34,300 nucleotides of DNA from an uncultured Bacteroidota bacterium (GCA_903839875.1 CAIMDZ010000116.1:1-34300); one strand, 5' to 3'; shown: positions 15,432-27,015, counted from the first letter of the stretch. Notes: a model not told the origin generated them from the letters alone. Numbers and translations: made by a program.

Positions 15432-17399
15432 TTAATATTTGGTATGCGCTTTGCGGTTATTAAACAACATATACTTTGATGTTTCGTAAAACCCAAAAGT
15501 TAACTCATGCATATAATTGTACATGTCATTTGTCATTTCTTTTGATATCGGATCGTTATTATTAATTCTTACCATCAACTCCTGGTTGTTTAATAAATGA
15601 TGCTGAAATAAATAATCTCCGCGGATGACCGCAATATTTCTGACATCATGATCTATGAAAAAGGCGGTATTTGAAGTAGTATCTTTAATATGCAGCAGGT
15701 CGCGACCCATAGTTTTGTTGACATAAGGAATACCAATGATGCCTGCAATCGTTGGCAACACATCAACCTGTGAGCTGATCATCGAATGACGTCCGGACTT
15801 AATTAATGCGGGTGCATAAAACAGCAACGGCACATGAAATGCAGTAAGGGCATTGGTGGTCCATGCTTTGGGAAACATATCGCCGGCATTGCCCCTTATG
15901 CCATGGTCGCCGATGAACACAAATAGAGTGTTGTTGAAATACTTTTCTTTTTTTGCCGCTTCCATAAACTGCTGGAAACAAAAATCAGTATACCGGAACG
16001 CGTTTAATTCTTCATTACTTTGAAAACCGAACAATAGCAGTGAATCTCTTGGGAACGAAACTGTTTTAAAAGATTCTTTATCCTCTTTGGGAATAGTATA
16101 CGGCCGGTGATTATCGGAGGTTTGAATTATGGCAAAGAACGGAGCAGTCTTTTTAGCTAATACCTGGTTTGCCTGGAGAAAAAGATTTTTATCACTGATA
16201 CCCCATACATCCACCTTATCGGCGTTATAGTTACCCTGTTCATGGATGTTGATGCCTTCTATGTTATCGTCCAGAACTCCTTTAATATTGGCCCAACTGG
16301 TACTGCCGCCAATGAAATAGTCTTTTTCGTAACCAACAAAATCATTTACAATAGTATGCTGGTCAACAATCATCGGGTCCCTGCTGGCAGTTTTGTCGAG
16401 CAGTACATCCGGGATACCGGTTATGGTAGCCCAGACGCCTCTTGCAGTTCCAAAGTGAGGTGTAAAGCAATGATCGAAAAGAATGCCGCTGGCACATAAC
16501 GAATTAAAGTAAGGGGTAGTATTCAGGGGATTACCCCACATGGAACTTTTATAGGCGCTGAAGCTTTCACATATCACCAGTATTACATTTGGGCTGGTGG
16601 TGTTGCTGCCGGCAATCCTGCGTTCAAACCCCTGCTTACCTGTGGAGTCAACTCCCAGGTAGGAAGCAAGCATCGGGTAATATTTTTTGCTTGCCTGCTC
16701 ATCGTATCTTACATGTCTGAAGCTCATGGAGCTGAAAAAACTCTGAAAAGGATTTAATGCCAGTTGCGATAAACGGCTGTCACCTAGTTCAAATGCATCA
16801 CTCCATCTTAAAGGATATTGCCCGAACTTACCAAAAATGCAGATACCTGCAACGAGTATAAATGCAATATGTAACGAAACATTTCTTCTCCTGCTAATTA
16901 CACGAACCTGTTTGTTTGCGGTATTGAATATTTTTCTAAAGAAGAATATTAATAGAGCGCTTAAGAAGGTTATTAATAATACTAACTTTATTACAGGGTA
17001 GGTTTGCCAGATCATAAGTACCGAAGTGTTTCCTTCAGGAATGAAATTCAATATACTGGCATTTAATCGTTGGGCCAGATAATCAAAGTGAATTGCATCT
17101 ATTACATAAACAGACACAACTACAACAGACAAGACGGATAATAAACCAATCCAGAATTTTCTACCAAAGCCTGCCCTGAAGGGATCGAGCGGTGGTATTA
17201 ATGCCAGCAGAAGGATTATAACACCAAGAATACCTATTTCCCGGAAGTCATACCTGGTGCCTAACCACAGGGTTTTAAAAATATTTTTTGAAACACCATG
17301 CAGATACCCTGAAGTAAAAAAAAGAAAGATCCTGTCTACCCACATAACAATAAAAAAGACGAATATGGTCAACAGTATCCAGTGAAATTTTTTGTTCAT
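15432..17399 (-). CDS. LtaS-like sulfatase-fold membrane phosphotransferase
   Basis: The 655-residue product has about five N-terminal membrane helices (within residues 1-190) and a large extracytoplasmic alkaline-phosphatase/sulfatase-fold domain (about 268-600). Metal and catalytic features are visible: NVILVICES with Glu278, FGTARG with Thr318 as likely nucleophile, DNH at 429-431, and GDHG with Asp498/His499. This is the architecture of lipoteichoic acid synthase and phosphoglycerol or phosphoethanolamine transferases. Bacteroidota lack LTA, so transfer of a glycerol-phosphate or ethanolamine-phosphate group to an envelope glycan or lipid A is more plausible. It is bracketed by two inverted-repeat elements. 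Confidence 0.9.
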   Translation of the reverse strand: MNKKFHWILLTIFVFFIVMWVDRIFLFFTSGYLHGVSKNIFKTLWLGTRYDFREIGILGVIILLLALIPPLDPFRAGFGRKFWIGLLSVLSVVVVSVYVIDAIHFDYLAQRLNASILNFIPEGNTSVLMIWQTYPVIKLVLLITFLSALLIFFFRKIFNTANKQVRVISRRRNVSLHIAFILVAGICIFGKFGQYPLRWSDAFELGDSRLSQLALNPFQSFFSSMSFRHVRYDEQASKKYYPMLASYLGVDSTGKQGFERRIAGSNTTSPNVILVICESFSAYKSSMWGNPLNTTPYFNSLCASGILFDHCFTPHFGTARGVWATITGIPDVLLDKTASRDPMIVDQHTIVNDFVGYEKDYFIGGSTSWANIKGVLDDNIEGINIHEQGNYNADKVDVWGISDKNLFLQANQVLAKKTAPFFAIIQTSDNHRPYTIPKEDKESFKTVSFPRDSLLLFGFQSNEELNAFRYTDFCFQQFMEAAKKEKYFNNTLFVFIGDHGIRGNAGDMFPKAWTTNALTAFHVPLLFYAPALIKSGRHSMISSQVDVLPTIAGIIGIPYVNKTMGRDLLHIKDTTSNTAFFIDHDVRNIAVIRGDYLFQHHLLNNQELMVRINNNDPISKEMTNDMYNYMHELTFGFYETSKYMLFNNRKAHTKY

Positions 17400-17532
17400 G
17401 TATAGTTAAATGCTCATTTAGTCATACCCAAAATCAGGCATGATACCAATTTCTAATTTTAACGAATAAATTTTAATTATTAAATATATGTTTATACTAT
17501 CTATCCTGACTTATAAAAATAAAAATATGAAA

Positions 17533-17696
17533 TTAAGGAACGATAACAAAATAATTCCTACAATCTGACTTGTTCTTTTCCATTTTTTCTGCATCGCCAA
17601 ACCTTTAAATAGGCTTGCTATTCGCAGCTTTGGCTCTTTGAAAAAAAGAAAAATAACTGCGCCATATCGCAGGAATTATTTTGTCAACATTCCTAA
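17533..17696. repeat. Inverted-repeat element, copy B (164 bp)
   Basis: Same arms and orientation as copy A (14903-15045). The left arm is 17533-17589 and the right arm 17640-17696. The centre (17590-17639) is unrelated to that of copy A and contains its own GCCAAA/TTTGGC inverted repeat. It lies between the divergent LtaS-like gene and the lipoprotein gene. Confidence 0.85.
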
Positions 17697-17823
17697 CACA
17701 AAAATATGCTAATTGTCATAAACCTCAACTTTTAAAAACAGGCTAAAAAGTTAAAAGACATATAATTGGCTAAGTCGTTAATATGTAAAAAAAGCCTACC
17801 TTAGCAGCTATAAAAAAAATTCT

Positions 17824-18396
17824 ATGAAAAAAGACACCAGATTATCTGTTTTTGCAGCCATATGCTGTATAATGATCTTTAACTCTTGTGGTAAAGTAGC
17901 CAACCAATTAGCACAGGCAATTACATGGCAGGGAATAGATGTAACCGTTACCATTCCGGCGGTGCCGGATACCACATACCATTCAAGTATGGGTACCGGA
18001 ACATTTGTATATAACCTGGATAGCTTTGTTAAATCAAAGACAGGCAGTATTCTGGGAATGAGCAATATTGATACATTCCGGTTTACAACCTGCACGCTTA
18101 CCATCCAGAATCCCGACGCGGCAAATAACTTTGCTAATTTCCAGCAGGCTATGGCTCAATTTAATACATCCACAAATCCTGTTACCGTAAATCTTGGATC
18201 AATTGTAAATAACCCTGCAACATACAGCGCCACTCTGTCTTTGCCGATAAATAATACTTCGAACCTGCGTTCTTACCTGCCAACTACAGGTCCTGTTACC
18301 ATTAATTATACTTATGCCGGAAAGTTAAGAACCGCGACTAGAGTGCCATTAACGGTTAATTTACATGTAGATTACTATATTCATGTTACACAGTAA
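17824..18396 (+). CDS. Putative lipoprotein, beta-rich, function unknown
   Basis: The 190-residue product has a lipoprotein signal (KK at 2-3, lipobox IFNSC with cysteine at 22). The mature domain is rich in Thr, Asn, Val and Ile with alternating pattern (VTVTIPAVPD, PVTVNLGSIVNN, GPVTINYTYAGK), suggesting a beta-sandwich. It ends in HVTQ. No family recognised. It is followed by a terminator at 18428, so it is a single-gene unit. Probably surface-exposed or periplasmic. Confidence 0.75.
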   Translation: MKKDTRLSVFAAICCIMIFNSCGKVANQLAQAITWQGIDVTVTIPAVPDTTYHSSMGTGTFVYNLDSFVKSKTGSILGMSNIDTFRFTTCTLTIQNPDAANNFANFQQAMAQFNTSTNPVTVNLGSIVNNPATYSATLSLPINNTSNLRSYLPTTGPVTINYTYAGKLRTATRVPLTVNLHVDYYIHVTQ

Positions 18397-18427
18397 TTTT
18401 CTAAGATTGCTTTGAAGAAATAGGTAG

Positions 18428-18463
18428 CCGTCTCAAAAGTAACTTTTGGGACGGTTTCTTTTT
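18428..18463 (+). terminator. Rho-independent terminator of the 17824 gene
   Basis: The stem CCGTCTCAAAAG / CTTTTGGGACGG with a TAA loop and one wobble is followed by a T-rich run. Confidence 0.85.
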
Positions 18464-18827
18464 ATACTTCACGCGGGATATACCAATGCAAGAAAAAGGT
18501 TTCACGCAAAGGAGGCGCAAAGGCGCAAAGACACGAGTAATATTTATTTGGCAATAAACGCATTACATAGTTGTCAAGTTCGCAAAGCTCTTGTTTCGTA
18601 AGTGCACAAATTTAACCCGGCTACACTATAGTGTAATCAGGTTGATAAAATGTGAAGGAATTTCTAAAAAAATACTGAATTTATTTGCATCGGGTAACGA
18701 ATATTCCACAATCGGTTTGTTTAGCCTGAAAACGACCACAAAAATTGCCTCAAAACCGGCATTTTTCATAGTAATTACCCTCAGTTCCCTGCATTCATGA
18801 AATGTGGAAAACAGGTGATAAAGTTAG
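18464..18827. repeat. Noncoding stretch with a GGCGCAAAG repeat
   Basis: At 18501-18536, CACGCAAAG, GGCGCAAAG, GCGCAAAG units occur in tandem, as in a repeat common in Bacteroidota intergenic DNA. The rest of the stretch shows nothing I can support; a 69-codon frame at 18591-18800 lacks coding character. Confidence 0.4.
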
Positions 18828-18858
18828 TTGTTTTTAAGGTATATTTTGGCTATCTTTG
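18828..18858 (+). promoter_or_regulatory. Consensus promoter for gyrB
   Basis: TTG (18828-18830), 20 nt, TATCTTTG (18851-18858). The leader would be about 100 nt. Confidence 0.65.
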
Positions 18859-18941
18859 TAAGGTTAAAAATCCAACTGATTATAGTTTTTAATTATGCAT
18901 CTGAAATTGGTATTTTTTGCAATTCCTCAGAGAAAAAATAA

Positions 18942-20939
<1,998 letters not shown>

Positions 20940-21148
20940 CCTTTTTTTGAAAGGTTGACACTATGTTTATAATATACCCTTAAGCACTTTACAATACCGG
21001 AAAATACGTACCAATAATAATATATATTAGCTCTAATTTTTATAATTTCTTTTTTTAACATAAAAAGAACATTATATACTTTAGTGTTATATATTTTCAT
21101 TAATTTTACTAAAGGAATAATAAATAATAGTTCAAACAATAATATTAA

Positions 21149-23149
21149 ATGAAGCTAAGCTCAATCCAGGATATGGAAACTGACCGCCTTGCAGCGCTTC
21201 ATCAATTGCAAATACTTGACACCTCATCAGAAGAAGATTTTGATGATATAGTAGCATTATCGGCTCAGATATGTGAAACCCCAATTTCAACCATTGCTTT
21301 TGAAGATAACAAACGCATATGGTTCAAAGCCAAAGTAGGAGTTGATTTTGTTGAAATCCCCAGAGATAATGCCTTTTGTTCCAACAGAATGACCGGTGGA
21401 GCGCCTATTGTTATTACTGATACACATGAGGATGAACTTTTTACAGACAACCCATTAGTAAGCGGGGAAACCGGAGTTCGATTTTTTGCAGGTATACCAC
21501 TTATTGATGACGATGGCTATACTTTAGGCTACCTGTGTGTCATGGACAGGATACCAAGGAACCTCAACAATAATCAAATTTCCGGACTGATAACATTGGC
21601 TAAACAAGTGGTAATACTGCTGAAATTAAGGTTAAAGATAATAAGGCTGAAGAAATCTGAAGAGGAAGCACATAACAGTAATCAGCAGGTGAACACCATT
21701 TTTCATAATTCAATAGTAGGTGTTTTTGTAACAGATGAAAAAGGAAAAATATTGCAGTGGAACCCTAAGGCTGAAGCCATTTTCGGTTGGAAAGCAGAAG
21801 AAGCAACAGGTGAGTATTTTCCTGAAATTTTCATACCTGAACGCTTTAGGAGTCAACAGTTAAGCAGGATGAGCGCTTATGAAGAAGGGAGTGAACCTTT
21901 ATTAAATAGCACTATTGAGATAAAAGCACTTAGGAAAGACAGAAGCGAAATTGATATAGAATTCGGGACTTCACCGGCAATAATTAACGGGCAACGGTAT
22001 TTTATAAGTTTTGTAAGCAATATTACAGACCGGGTATTGGCTACCAGGAAACTGGATGAGCAAAAAGAATTTTACGAAAATATACTCAATAAGCTTCCTG
22101 CCGACATTGCGGTGTTTGACGCCAACCATAAATATCTGTTTGTTAATCCGGGAGGGATCAAAGATCCTGAGCTAAGAAAATATATTATCGGCAAAGATGA
22201 TTTTGAATATGCCGAATACAGGAACAGGGATAAGTCAGTGGCACAAGTTCGCAGGGAACAGTTCATGGAAATTAAAAAGACCGGAAAGGAGATAAGGTGG
22301 GAAGACACAATAAAAGCACCTGATGGAAACCCCATCACTCATCTGCGCAGAATATTTCCGGTACACAATGAAAAAGGAGCACTTAGCTTAGTGATAGGAT
22401 TTGGGGTTGATATCACCGACCGTAAGGTAATGGAAGAAAAACAAACTGCACTGGTAAACCAGCTTTCCGCCCAGAATACACAGCTTATTGATTTCTGCAA
22501 TATTGTATCGCATAATTTAAGAGCTCCATTGGTAAATATGTCAATGCTGGTGAAATTTATTGAAGAAAGCAGGGATAATGAAGAGCAAATGATGCTCATT
22601 TCAAAATTGCAACCGGTTATTGAAAACCTGCATATTACCTTTAATGAATTAGTTGAATCAATACAAATAAAGCAGGACCATGAAATAAAGTCGGAGTCAA
22701 TTGATCTTGCAGACACCCTGCAAAGAACTATTAATGGTTTGAAAATTGAAATAAATAAATCACAGGCAATTATTACAACAGACTTTACTGAGGCCAGTAA
22801 AATTTATTTCCCGGCAAAATATTTACTGAGTATTTTCCATAATTTGTTAAGTAATGCATTAAAATATCAATCACCAAAAAGAAAGCCTGTTATACAAATA
22901 GCAACTCATCTTGATAAAAATAGTATCATACTATCTGTAAAAGACAACGGGCTGGGAATTGATATGACAAAACACAGAGACAACCTTTTCAAAATTGGCA
23001 AGATATTCCATCATCATCCTAATGCCAAAGGCTTTGGCCTGTTTATGACCAGGACACAGGTGGAGGCTATGGGTGGCAGGATATGGGTGGAGAGCCATCC
23101 GGATGAAGGCTCTGCATTCTTTATTGAATTCAAAAACCAGCTAAACTGA
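21149..23149 (+). CDS. GAF-PAS-PAS sensor histidine kinase
   Basis: The 666-residue product has no membrane helix and is probably cytosolic. Order: a GAF domain (about 15-160), PAS (about 180-290), a second PAS (about 305-425), a dimerisation helix with His455 in IVSHNLRAPLVN, and a HATPase with Asn569 in NLLSNALKY, DNGLG near 599-603 and the GFGLF lid segment. Coiled-coil linkers separate the sensors. The kinase would signal to the single-domain receiver gene 5 nt downstream. The input signal is unknown; the PAS domains show no obvious heme or flavin signature that I can call by eye. The region is AT-richer than gyrB. Confidence 0.9.
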   Translation: MKLSSIQDMETDRLAALHQLQILDTSSEEDFDDIVALSAQICETPISTIAFEDNKRIWFKAKVGVDFVEIPRDNAFCSNRMTGGAPIVITDTHEDELFTDNPLVSGETGVRFFAGIPLIDDDGYTLGYLCVMDRIPRNLNNNQISGLITLAKQVVILLKLRLKIIRLKKSEEEAHNSNQQVNTIFHNSIVGVFVTDEKGKILQWNPKAEAIFGWKAEEATGEYFPEIFIPERFRSQQLSRMSAYEEGSEPLLNSTIEIKALRKDRSEIDIEFGTSPAIINGQRYFISFVSNITDRVLATRKLDEQKEFYENILNKLPADIAVFDANHKYLFVNPGGIKDPELRKYIIGKDDFEYAEYRNRDKSVAQVRREQFMEIKKTGKEIRWEDTIKAPDGNPITHLRRIFPVHNEKGALSLVIGFGVDITDRKVMEEKQTALVNQLSAQNTQLIDFCNIVSHNLRAPLVNMSMLVKFIEESRDNEEQMMLISKLQPVIENLHITFNELVESIQIKQDHEIKSESIDLADTLQRTINGLKIEINKSQAIITTDFTEASKIYFPAKYLLSIFHNLLSNALKYQSPKRKPVIQIATHLDKNSIILSVKDNGLGIDMTKHRDNLFKIGKIFHHHPNAKGFGLFMTRTQVEAMGGRIWVESHPDEGSAFFIEFKNQLN

Positions 23150-23154
23150 AAATA

Positions 23155-23541
23155 ATGAAAAGCATCTACATTATCGATGATGATAAACTCTTTGTTTTTT
23201 TAACCAAAAAAAGCATTGAGGAAATACTTGCCGATACGGAGATCATAGAATTTGGTGATGGGCAATCAGCTATTGATTACCTGAAAGAAATAGCTGACAA
23301 AGCTGATCAACTACCTGATATTATTTTCCTCGACCTTAGCATGCCCATAATGGATGGTTGGGAGTTTCTGAAAGAATACATACAACTTGAACCAAGATTG
23401 GAAAAGAAAATAAAACTTTATGTATTCTCTTCCTCTATCTCTCCGCACGATATTGAACGTGCAAAAAACATTGGGTCAGTTACAGATTTTATTATTAAAC
23501 CTTTATCAAAAGAAAGATTTATAGAAATGCTGAATAGTTAA
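23155..23541 (+). CDS. Single-domain response regulator (CheY-like)
   Basis: The 128-residue product is a receiver domain only: DDD near residues 7-9, phospho-acceptor Asp60 (FLDLSMPIMDGWEF), and a conserved lysine in FIIKPLS. There is no output domain, so it probably acts by protein interaction or in a phosphorelay. The gap to the upstream kinase is 5 nt, so the two form an operon. Members of this kind in Bacteroidota are frequently paired with PAS kinases but seldom characterised. Confidence 0.95.
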   Translation: MKSIYIIDDDKLFVFLTKKSIEEILADTEIIEFGDGQSAIDYLKEIADKADQLPDIIFLDLSMPIMDGWEFLKEYIQLEPRLEKKIKLYVFSSSISPHDIERAKNIGSVTDFIIKPLSKERFIEMLNS

Positions 23542-23676
23542 CCTCATCATTATATTTCCGTAGTAATCCATTATTCACATAGAATAATCCTTTGTTAATA
23601 ATTAATTCAGAATTATTTTGAGGATATTGTCTATTTTTAAGCTAATCACTACAATAACTTACCGGAGTTTTTCAAA

Positions 23677-24846
23677 ATGTTCGAACACGGGACTATTCAT
23701 CATGAGATTCTAAAAAGAAGAGCTTATAACCTGAGATGGGCTACGGTTCCGGACGGTGTAATTCCATTAACTGCAGCCGACCCGGACTTTCCCTGTGCTC
23801 CTGAAATTTCAGAAGCAATCTGCAAATTTTCAAAAGATAATTACTTCTGTTACGGACCTGCTGACGGCTTGCCGGAATTCAAAGAAAGCATGGCTGAATA
23901 TTTCCGTAAAAAAAGAAATATTCCTTCAATTCCGGGATTTATTTTACCTGTAGATAGCGCTGCTTTTGGCATTTATATTACATGCAAAGCCTTCCTGAGC
24001 CCAGGTGATGAAGCTATTATTTTTGACCCCGTGGATTTTTTGTTCCGTTATTCTATAGAATCGGTTGGCGGGGTTGCAGTGCCTTTCGCCATTCCGCCAG
24101 GAACCGCAGATGCAGGTTTTATACGGATGGAACAACTGGTAACCCAAAAAACAAAACTTATTTGCCTTTGCAATCCATTAAATCCGACGGGAAAAGTTTT
24201 TACAAAGGAAGAATTATTAAGTCTGGCAGAAATTGCAGATAAGCATAACCTGATCATATTGTCGGATGAGATATGGAGCGATATAACATTCGCTCCTCAC
24301 AAGTATACCAGTATAGCATCACTTAATGAAGCAACAAACAGCCGGACTATAACTGTTACGGGATTTAGTAAAGCATACGGACTTGCTGGTTTACGAATTG
24401 GCGCTATAATGGCATCAAACGCCGGTCATTATAAAAAGCTATCGGATGCATCTCTTCACAATTCGACAATACATGGCGCTAATGTGATCTCGCAGATTGC
24501 TGCCACTGCAGCGCTTGATAAATGTGCTTATTGGCTGGATGGCTTTTTATCGCATCTTCAAGCCATGAGGAACCTATGTGTGAACGAGTTGAATTCAATA
24601 AATGGGTTTACGTGTATTTCGCCCGAAGGCTGTTATGTAGCCTTTGTGGATATAACCGGAACTCATAAAACCAGCAGCCAGATAAAGGATGTTTTATTTA
24701 ATGAGGCTAAAGTTGCTGTTGTACCGGGGTTAAAAGAATGGTTTGGGAGTGGTGCAGAGGGGTATATCAGGCTGAGTTTTGCTACATCGGAGGAAATCCT
24801 GAAGGATGCATTGGGGAAAATTAAAAAAACCGTTAATTTACTTTGA
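23677..24846 (+). CDS. PatB/MalY-like PLP-dependent enzyme
   Basis: The 389-residue fold-type I PLP enzyme has the PatB/MalY-style N terminus (ILKRRAYNLRW, VIPLTAADPDF), the class I motifs CNPLNPTGK and ILSDEIWSD, and the PLP lysine in TGFSKAYGLAGLRIG (about residue 229). The MalY/PatB group includes cystathionine beta-lyases and C-S lyases; plain aminotransferases have a similar core, so activity is not settled. It is followed after 52 nt by a flavoprotein/DsbA fusion gene on the same strand, which suggests a two-gene unit. Confidence 0.8.
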   Translation: MFEHGTIHHEILKRRAYNLRWATVPDGVIPLTAADPDFPCAPEISEAICKFSKDNYFCYGPADGLPEFKESMAEYFRKKRNIPSIPGFILPVDSAAFGIYITCKAFLSPGDEAIIFDPVDFLFRYSIESVGGVAVPFAIPPGTADAGFIRMEQLVTQKTKLICLCNPLNPTGKVFTKEELLSLAEIADKHNLIILSDEIWSDITFAPHKYTSIASLNEATNSRTITVTGFSKAYGLAGLRIGAIMASNAGHYKKLSDASLHNSTIHGANVISQIAATAALDKCAYWLDGFLSHLQAMRNLCVNELNSINGFTCISPEGCYVAFVDITGTHKTSSQIKDVLFNEAKVAVVPGLKEWFGSGAEGYIRLSFATSEEILKDALGKIKKTVNLL

Positions 24847-24898
24847 TATACCTGTTAAAATAATTATACCCAGCGCAGCAATTGGCAAAATCTTTAGA

Positions 24899-26830
24899 AT
24901 GAAAGTAGTAATTATAGGTGGTGGTATAGCTGGTTTAACTTTAGGAATCCTTTTGAGAAAAAGGAATTTCGAAGTTGTGATTAATGAGCGGACTGTTGGT
25001 ATGCCTGTCAGAGGCCATGCTTTCCTTATGCATACGGACGGATTGTCAATACTGAATGAATTAAATAATGAAAATAGCGCTCCATTACCCGGAAGGCAAA
25101 TAGACTCCTTTAGTTTAAGAAGGCCTGACGGCAAAGAAATAAAGCACATAAAACTGGAATCATGGCAATGTATTAAACGAGTGGATCTTGTTCGTTTTCT
25201 CTATTTTCTACTACCATCCCAGGTCATTAAAGAAGGAAGAACATTCTCTCACTTCCTTTATGAAGGAGGTAAAGCAAAGGCCGCAGTATTTACAAACGGA
25301 GTAATTGAATACGGAGATATTTTCGTGGGAGCCGACGGAGGGAATTCGAAAGTCAGGGAGTTAATTTCAGGTAAAGTGAACTTTTCTCCCGTGCAGGTAA
25401 AGGAAGTAGTAGGTATTACTTTCAATACCAAAAAGAAATCAAAATCCATTGCAAACGAGTTTATTAAGTTCCAGAATAAGCATAATGGCCTTGCTTTCGG
25501 AATGATACCTACATCTGCCTCCGAGTATGTATGGTTCATGCAGTTCGACCCATCTATTTCCGACATACTGCATGGCACACCCGAAGAATTAAAGTCATTC
25601 TGTTGTAAATTATTGAATAAATTTCCTGCTTCAGTAAAGGATATTCTGGAAGGAAATGATTATAATACCACTTATGTATGGAACACACGTGACTTCGACC
25701 TTCTTCCAACTTTTCACAAGCAGAATATTGTGTTATCAGGCGATGCAGCCCACCTGGCGTTACCATTCACCAGTGCAGGAACTACCAACGCCATAGTGGA
25801 TGCGAAAATACTTGCGCTCAGCATTGAGCATGGCGAAAATCCTGAAGAGGCGTTTACGAAATATTACCAGGTAAGGTCTCAGGATGTTTTAAAGCATATT
25901 CGCCTTGGCCGTGAATTAAAACAAATGTTTTTAAACCCCCAAAACCATAATGATGATGATATCCCGGTTCCGCTTATTCCCAACCGGGAGGATTATAGTA
26001 TTGCCGCAAGAAAAAAACCTATCCAGGTACTTTATTTTACTGACCCCATTTGTTCAACCTGCTGGATCATTCAGCCACTATTAAGAAAACTAACCCTTGA
26101 ATACGGTAAGTATATAAATATTGAATACCGGATGGGCGGGCTTCTGCCATCATGGGAAAATTATAATAAAGGGAAAATACGCCAGCCTTCAGACGCAGCC
26201 CAACACTGGGAAGAAGTATGCATATTGCATGAAATGCCTTTAGACGGGGATATTTGGGAAGAAGATCCGCTGCCATCATCCTATCCACCCTCCATTGCTT
26301 TTAAGGCGGCACAGATGCAGGATACCTACAAGGCTATTCTGTTTTTAAGGCGGATAAAGGAAATGGTATTCCTCGAGAAAAAGAATATCATCAGGTGGGA
26401 GTTTCTGGAGAAGGCAGCATTTGAAGTAGGCCTGGATTCTGCAAGGTTACTCAGGGATTTTGATGGCAAAGCAAAAGAGTTGTTCAGGGAAGACCTCATT
26501 ATGGCCGCAGAACTTGGTGTAAGAAGTTTCCCTACCCTATTCTTCAGGAATGGCGTACCCGTGCAGTTTACAATACAGGGATTTCAGCCTTACCAAAATT
26601 TTGAGGAGATAATTTATCAACTAATCCCTTACGCAAAAAAAGAAGTAATAGACCCAACCCCCGAGAACTTATTTACTCATTTCCCTACTATGACCAATAA
26701 GGAATTCGCATTCCTCAGCAATATTCCGGGAGATGAAGCCTCAACAAGGCTTCTGGACCTTTATAAAAAGGGCCGCCTCGATAAATATGACAGTAAAAAC
26801 GGGGTTATCTGGATAAGTAAATTCGGATAA
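24899..26830 (+). CDS. Fusion of an FAD monooxygenase and a DsbA/SpxH-like domain
   Basis: I choose ATG at 24899, because the family's dinucleotide-binding motif GGGIAG begins seven residues later and an upstream in-frame ATG inside the PatB gene would add an unrelated tail. Residues 1 to about 360 form a UbiH/PHBH-type flavoprotein: GGGIAG (7-12), the DG motif GADGGNSK (Asp146), and the GD motif SGDAAHLALPF (Asp282). Residues about 375-590 form a DsbA-type thioredoxin fold with CSTC at 385-388 (FTDPICSTCW) and RSFPTLFF near the cis-proline. This resembles the YjbH/SpxH and FrnE groups. The rest (about 590-643) may be a small helical domain. The combination in one 643-residue chain is unusual. 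The substrate is unknown. Confidence 0.8.
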   Translation: MKVVIIGGGIAGLTLGILLRKRNFEVVINERTVGMPVRGHAFLMHTDGLSILNELNNENSAPLPGRQIDSFSLRRPDGKEIKHIKLESWQCIKRVDLVRFLYFLLPSQVIKEGRTFSHFLYEGGKAKAAVFTNGVIEYGDIFVGADGGNSKVRELISGKVNFSPVQVKEVVGITFNTKKKSKSIANEFIKFQNKHNGLAFGMIPTSASEYVWFMQFDPSISDILHGTPEELKSFCCKLLNKFPASVKDILEGNDYNTTYVWNTRDFDLLPTFHKQNIVLSGDAAHLALPFTSAGTTNAIVDAKILALSIEHGENPEEAFTKYYQVRSQDVLKHIRLGRELKQMFLNPQNHNDDDIPVPLIPNREDYSIAARKKPIQVLYFTDPICSTCWIIQPLLRKLTLEYGKYINIEYRMGGLLPSWENYNKGKIRQPSDAAQHWEEVCILHEMPLDGDIWEEDPLPSSYPPSIAFKAAQMQDTYKAILFLRRIKEMVFLEKKNIIRWEFLEKAAFEVGLDSARLLRDFDGKAKELFREDLIMAAELGVRSFPTLFFRNGVPVQFTIQGFQPYQNFEEIIYQLIPYAKKEVIDPTPENLFTHFPTMTNKEFAFLSNIPGDEASTRLLDLYKKGRLDKYDSKNGVIWISKFG

Positions 26831-27015
26831 AAATGAAAACTACTTACCCTGCTGGTTCTTAATAAGTACAAAAATAAGGAATTACAGCTACAGCCGGTAA
26901 ACAGAAGATGGAGCACCGGCAAAACCATCTGATTAAAATATAACTTGTAACTATGTTTAATCTTTGATCGGGAATTTTTATGTACTTTTAGTTCGCACAC
27001 TTAAAAATAAAAAAA

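Noticed and set aside
14903..17696. Composite transposon reading of elements A and B
   Set aside because: No transposase or resolvase frame is found in or between the elements. Only passive recombination or mobilisation in trans is possible.
18501..18536. CRISPR-like array
   Set aside because: Only a short stretch of adjacent GCGCAAAG units without regular spacers. No array with spaced repeats is seen anywhere in the window.
18591..18800. 69-codon frame before gyrB
   Set aside because: AT-rich, no promoter or family resemblance, and it runs toward the gyrB promoter region. Considered chance.
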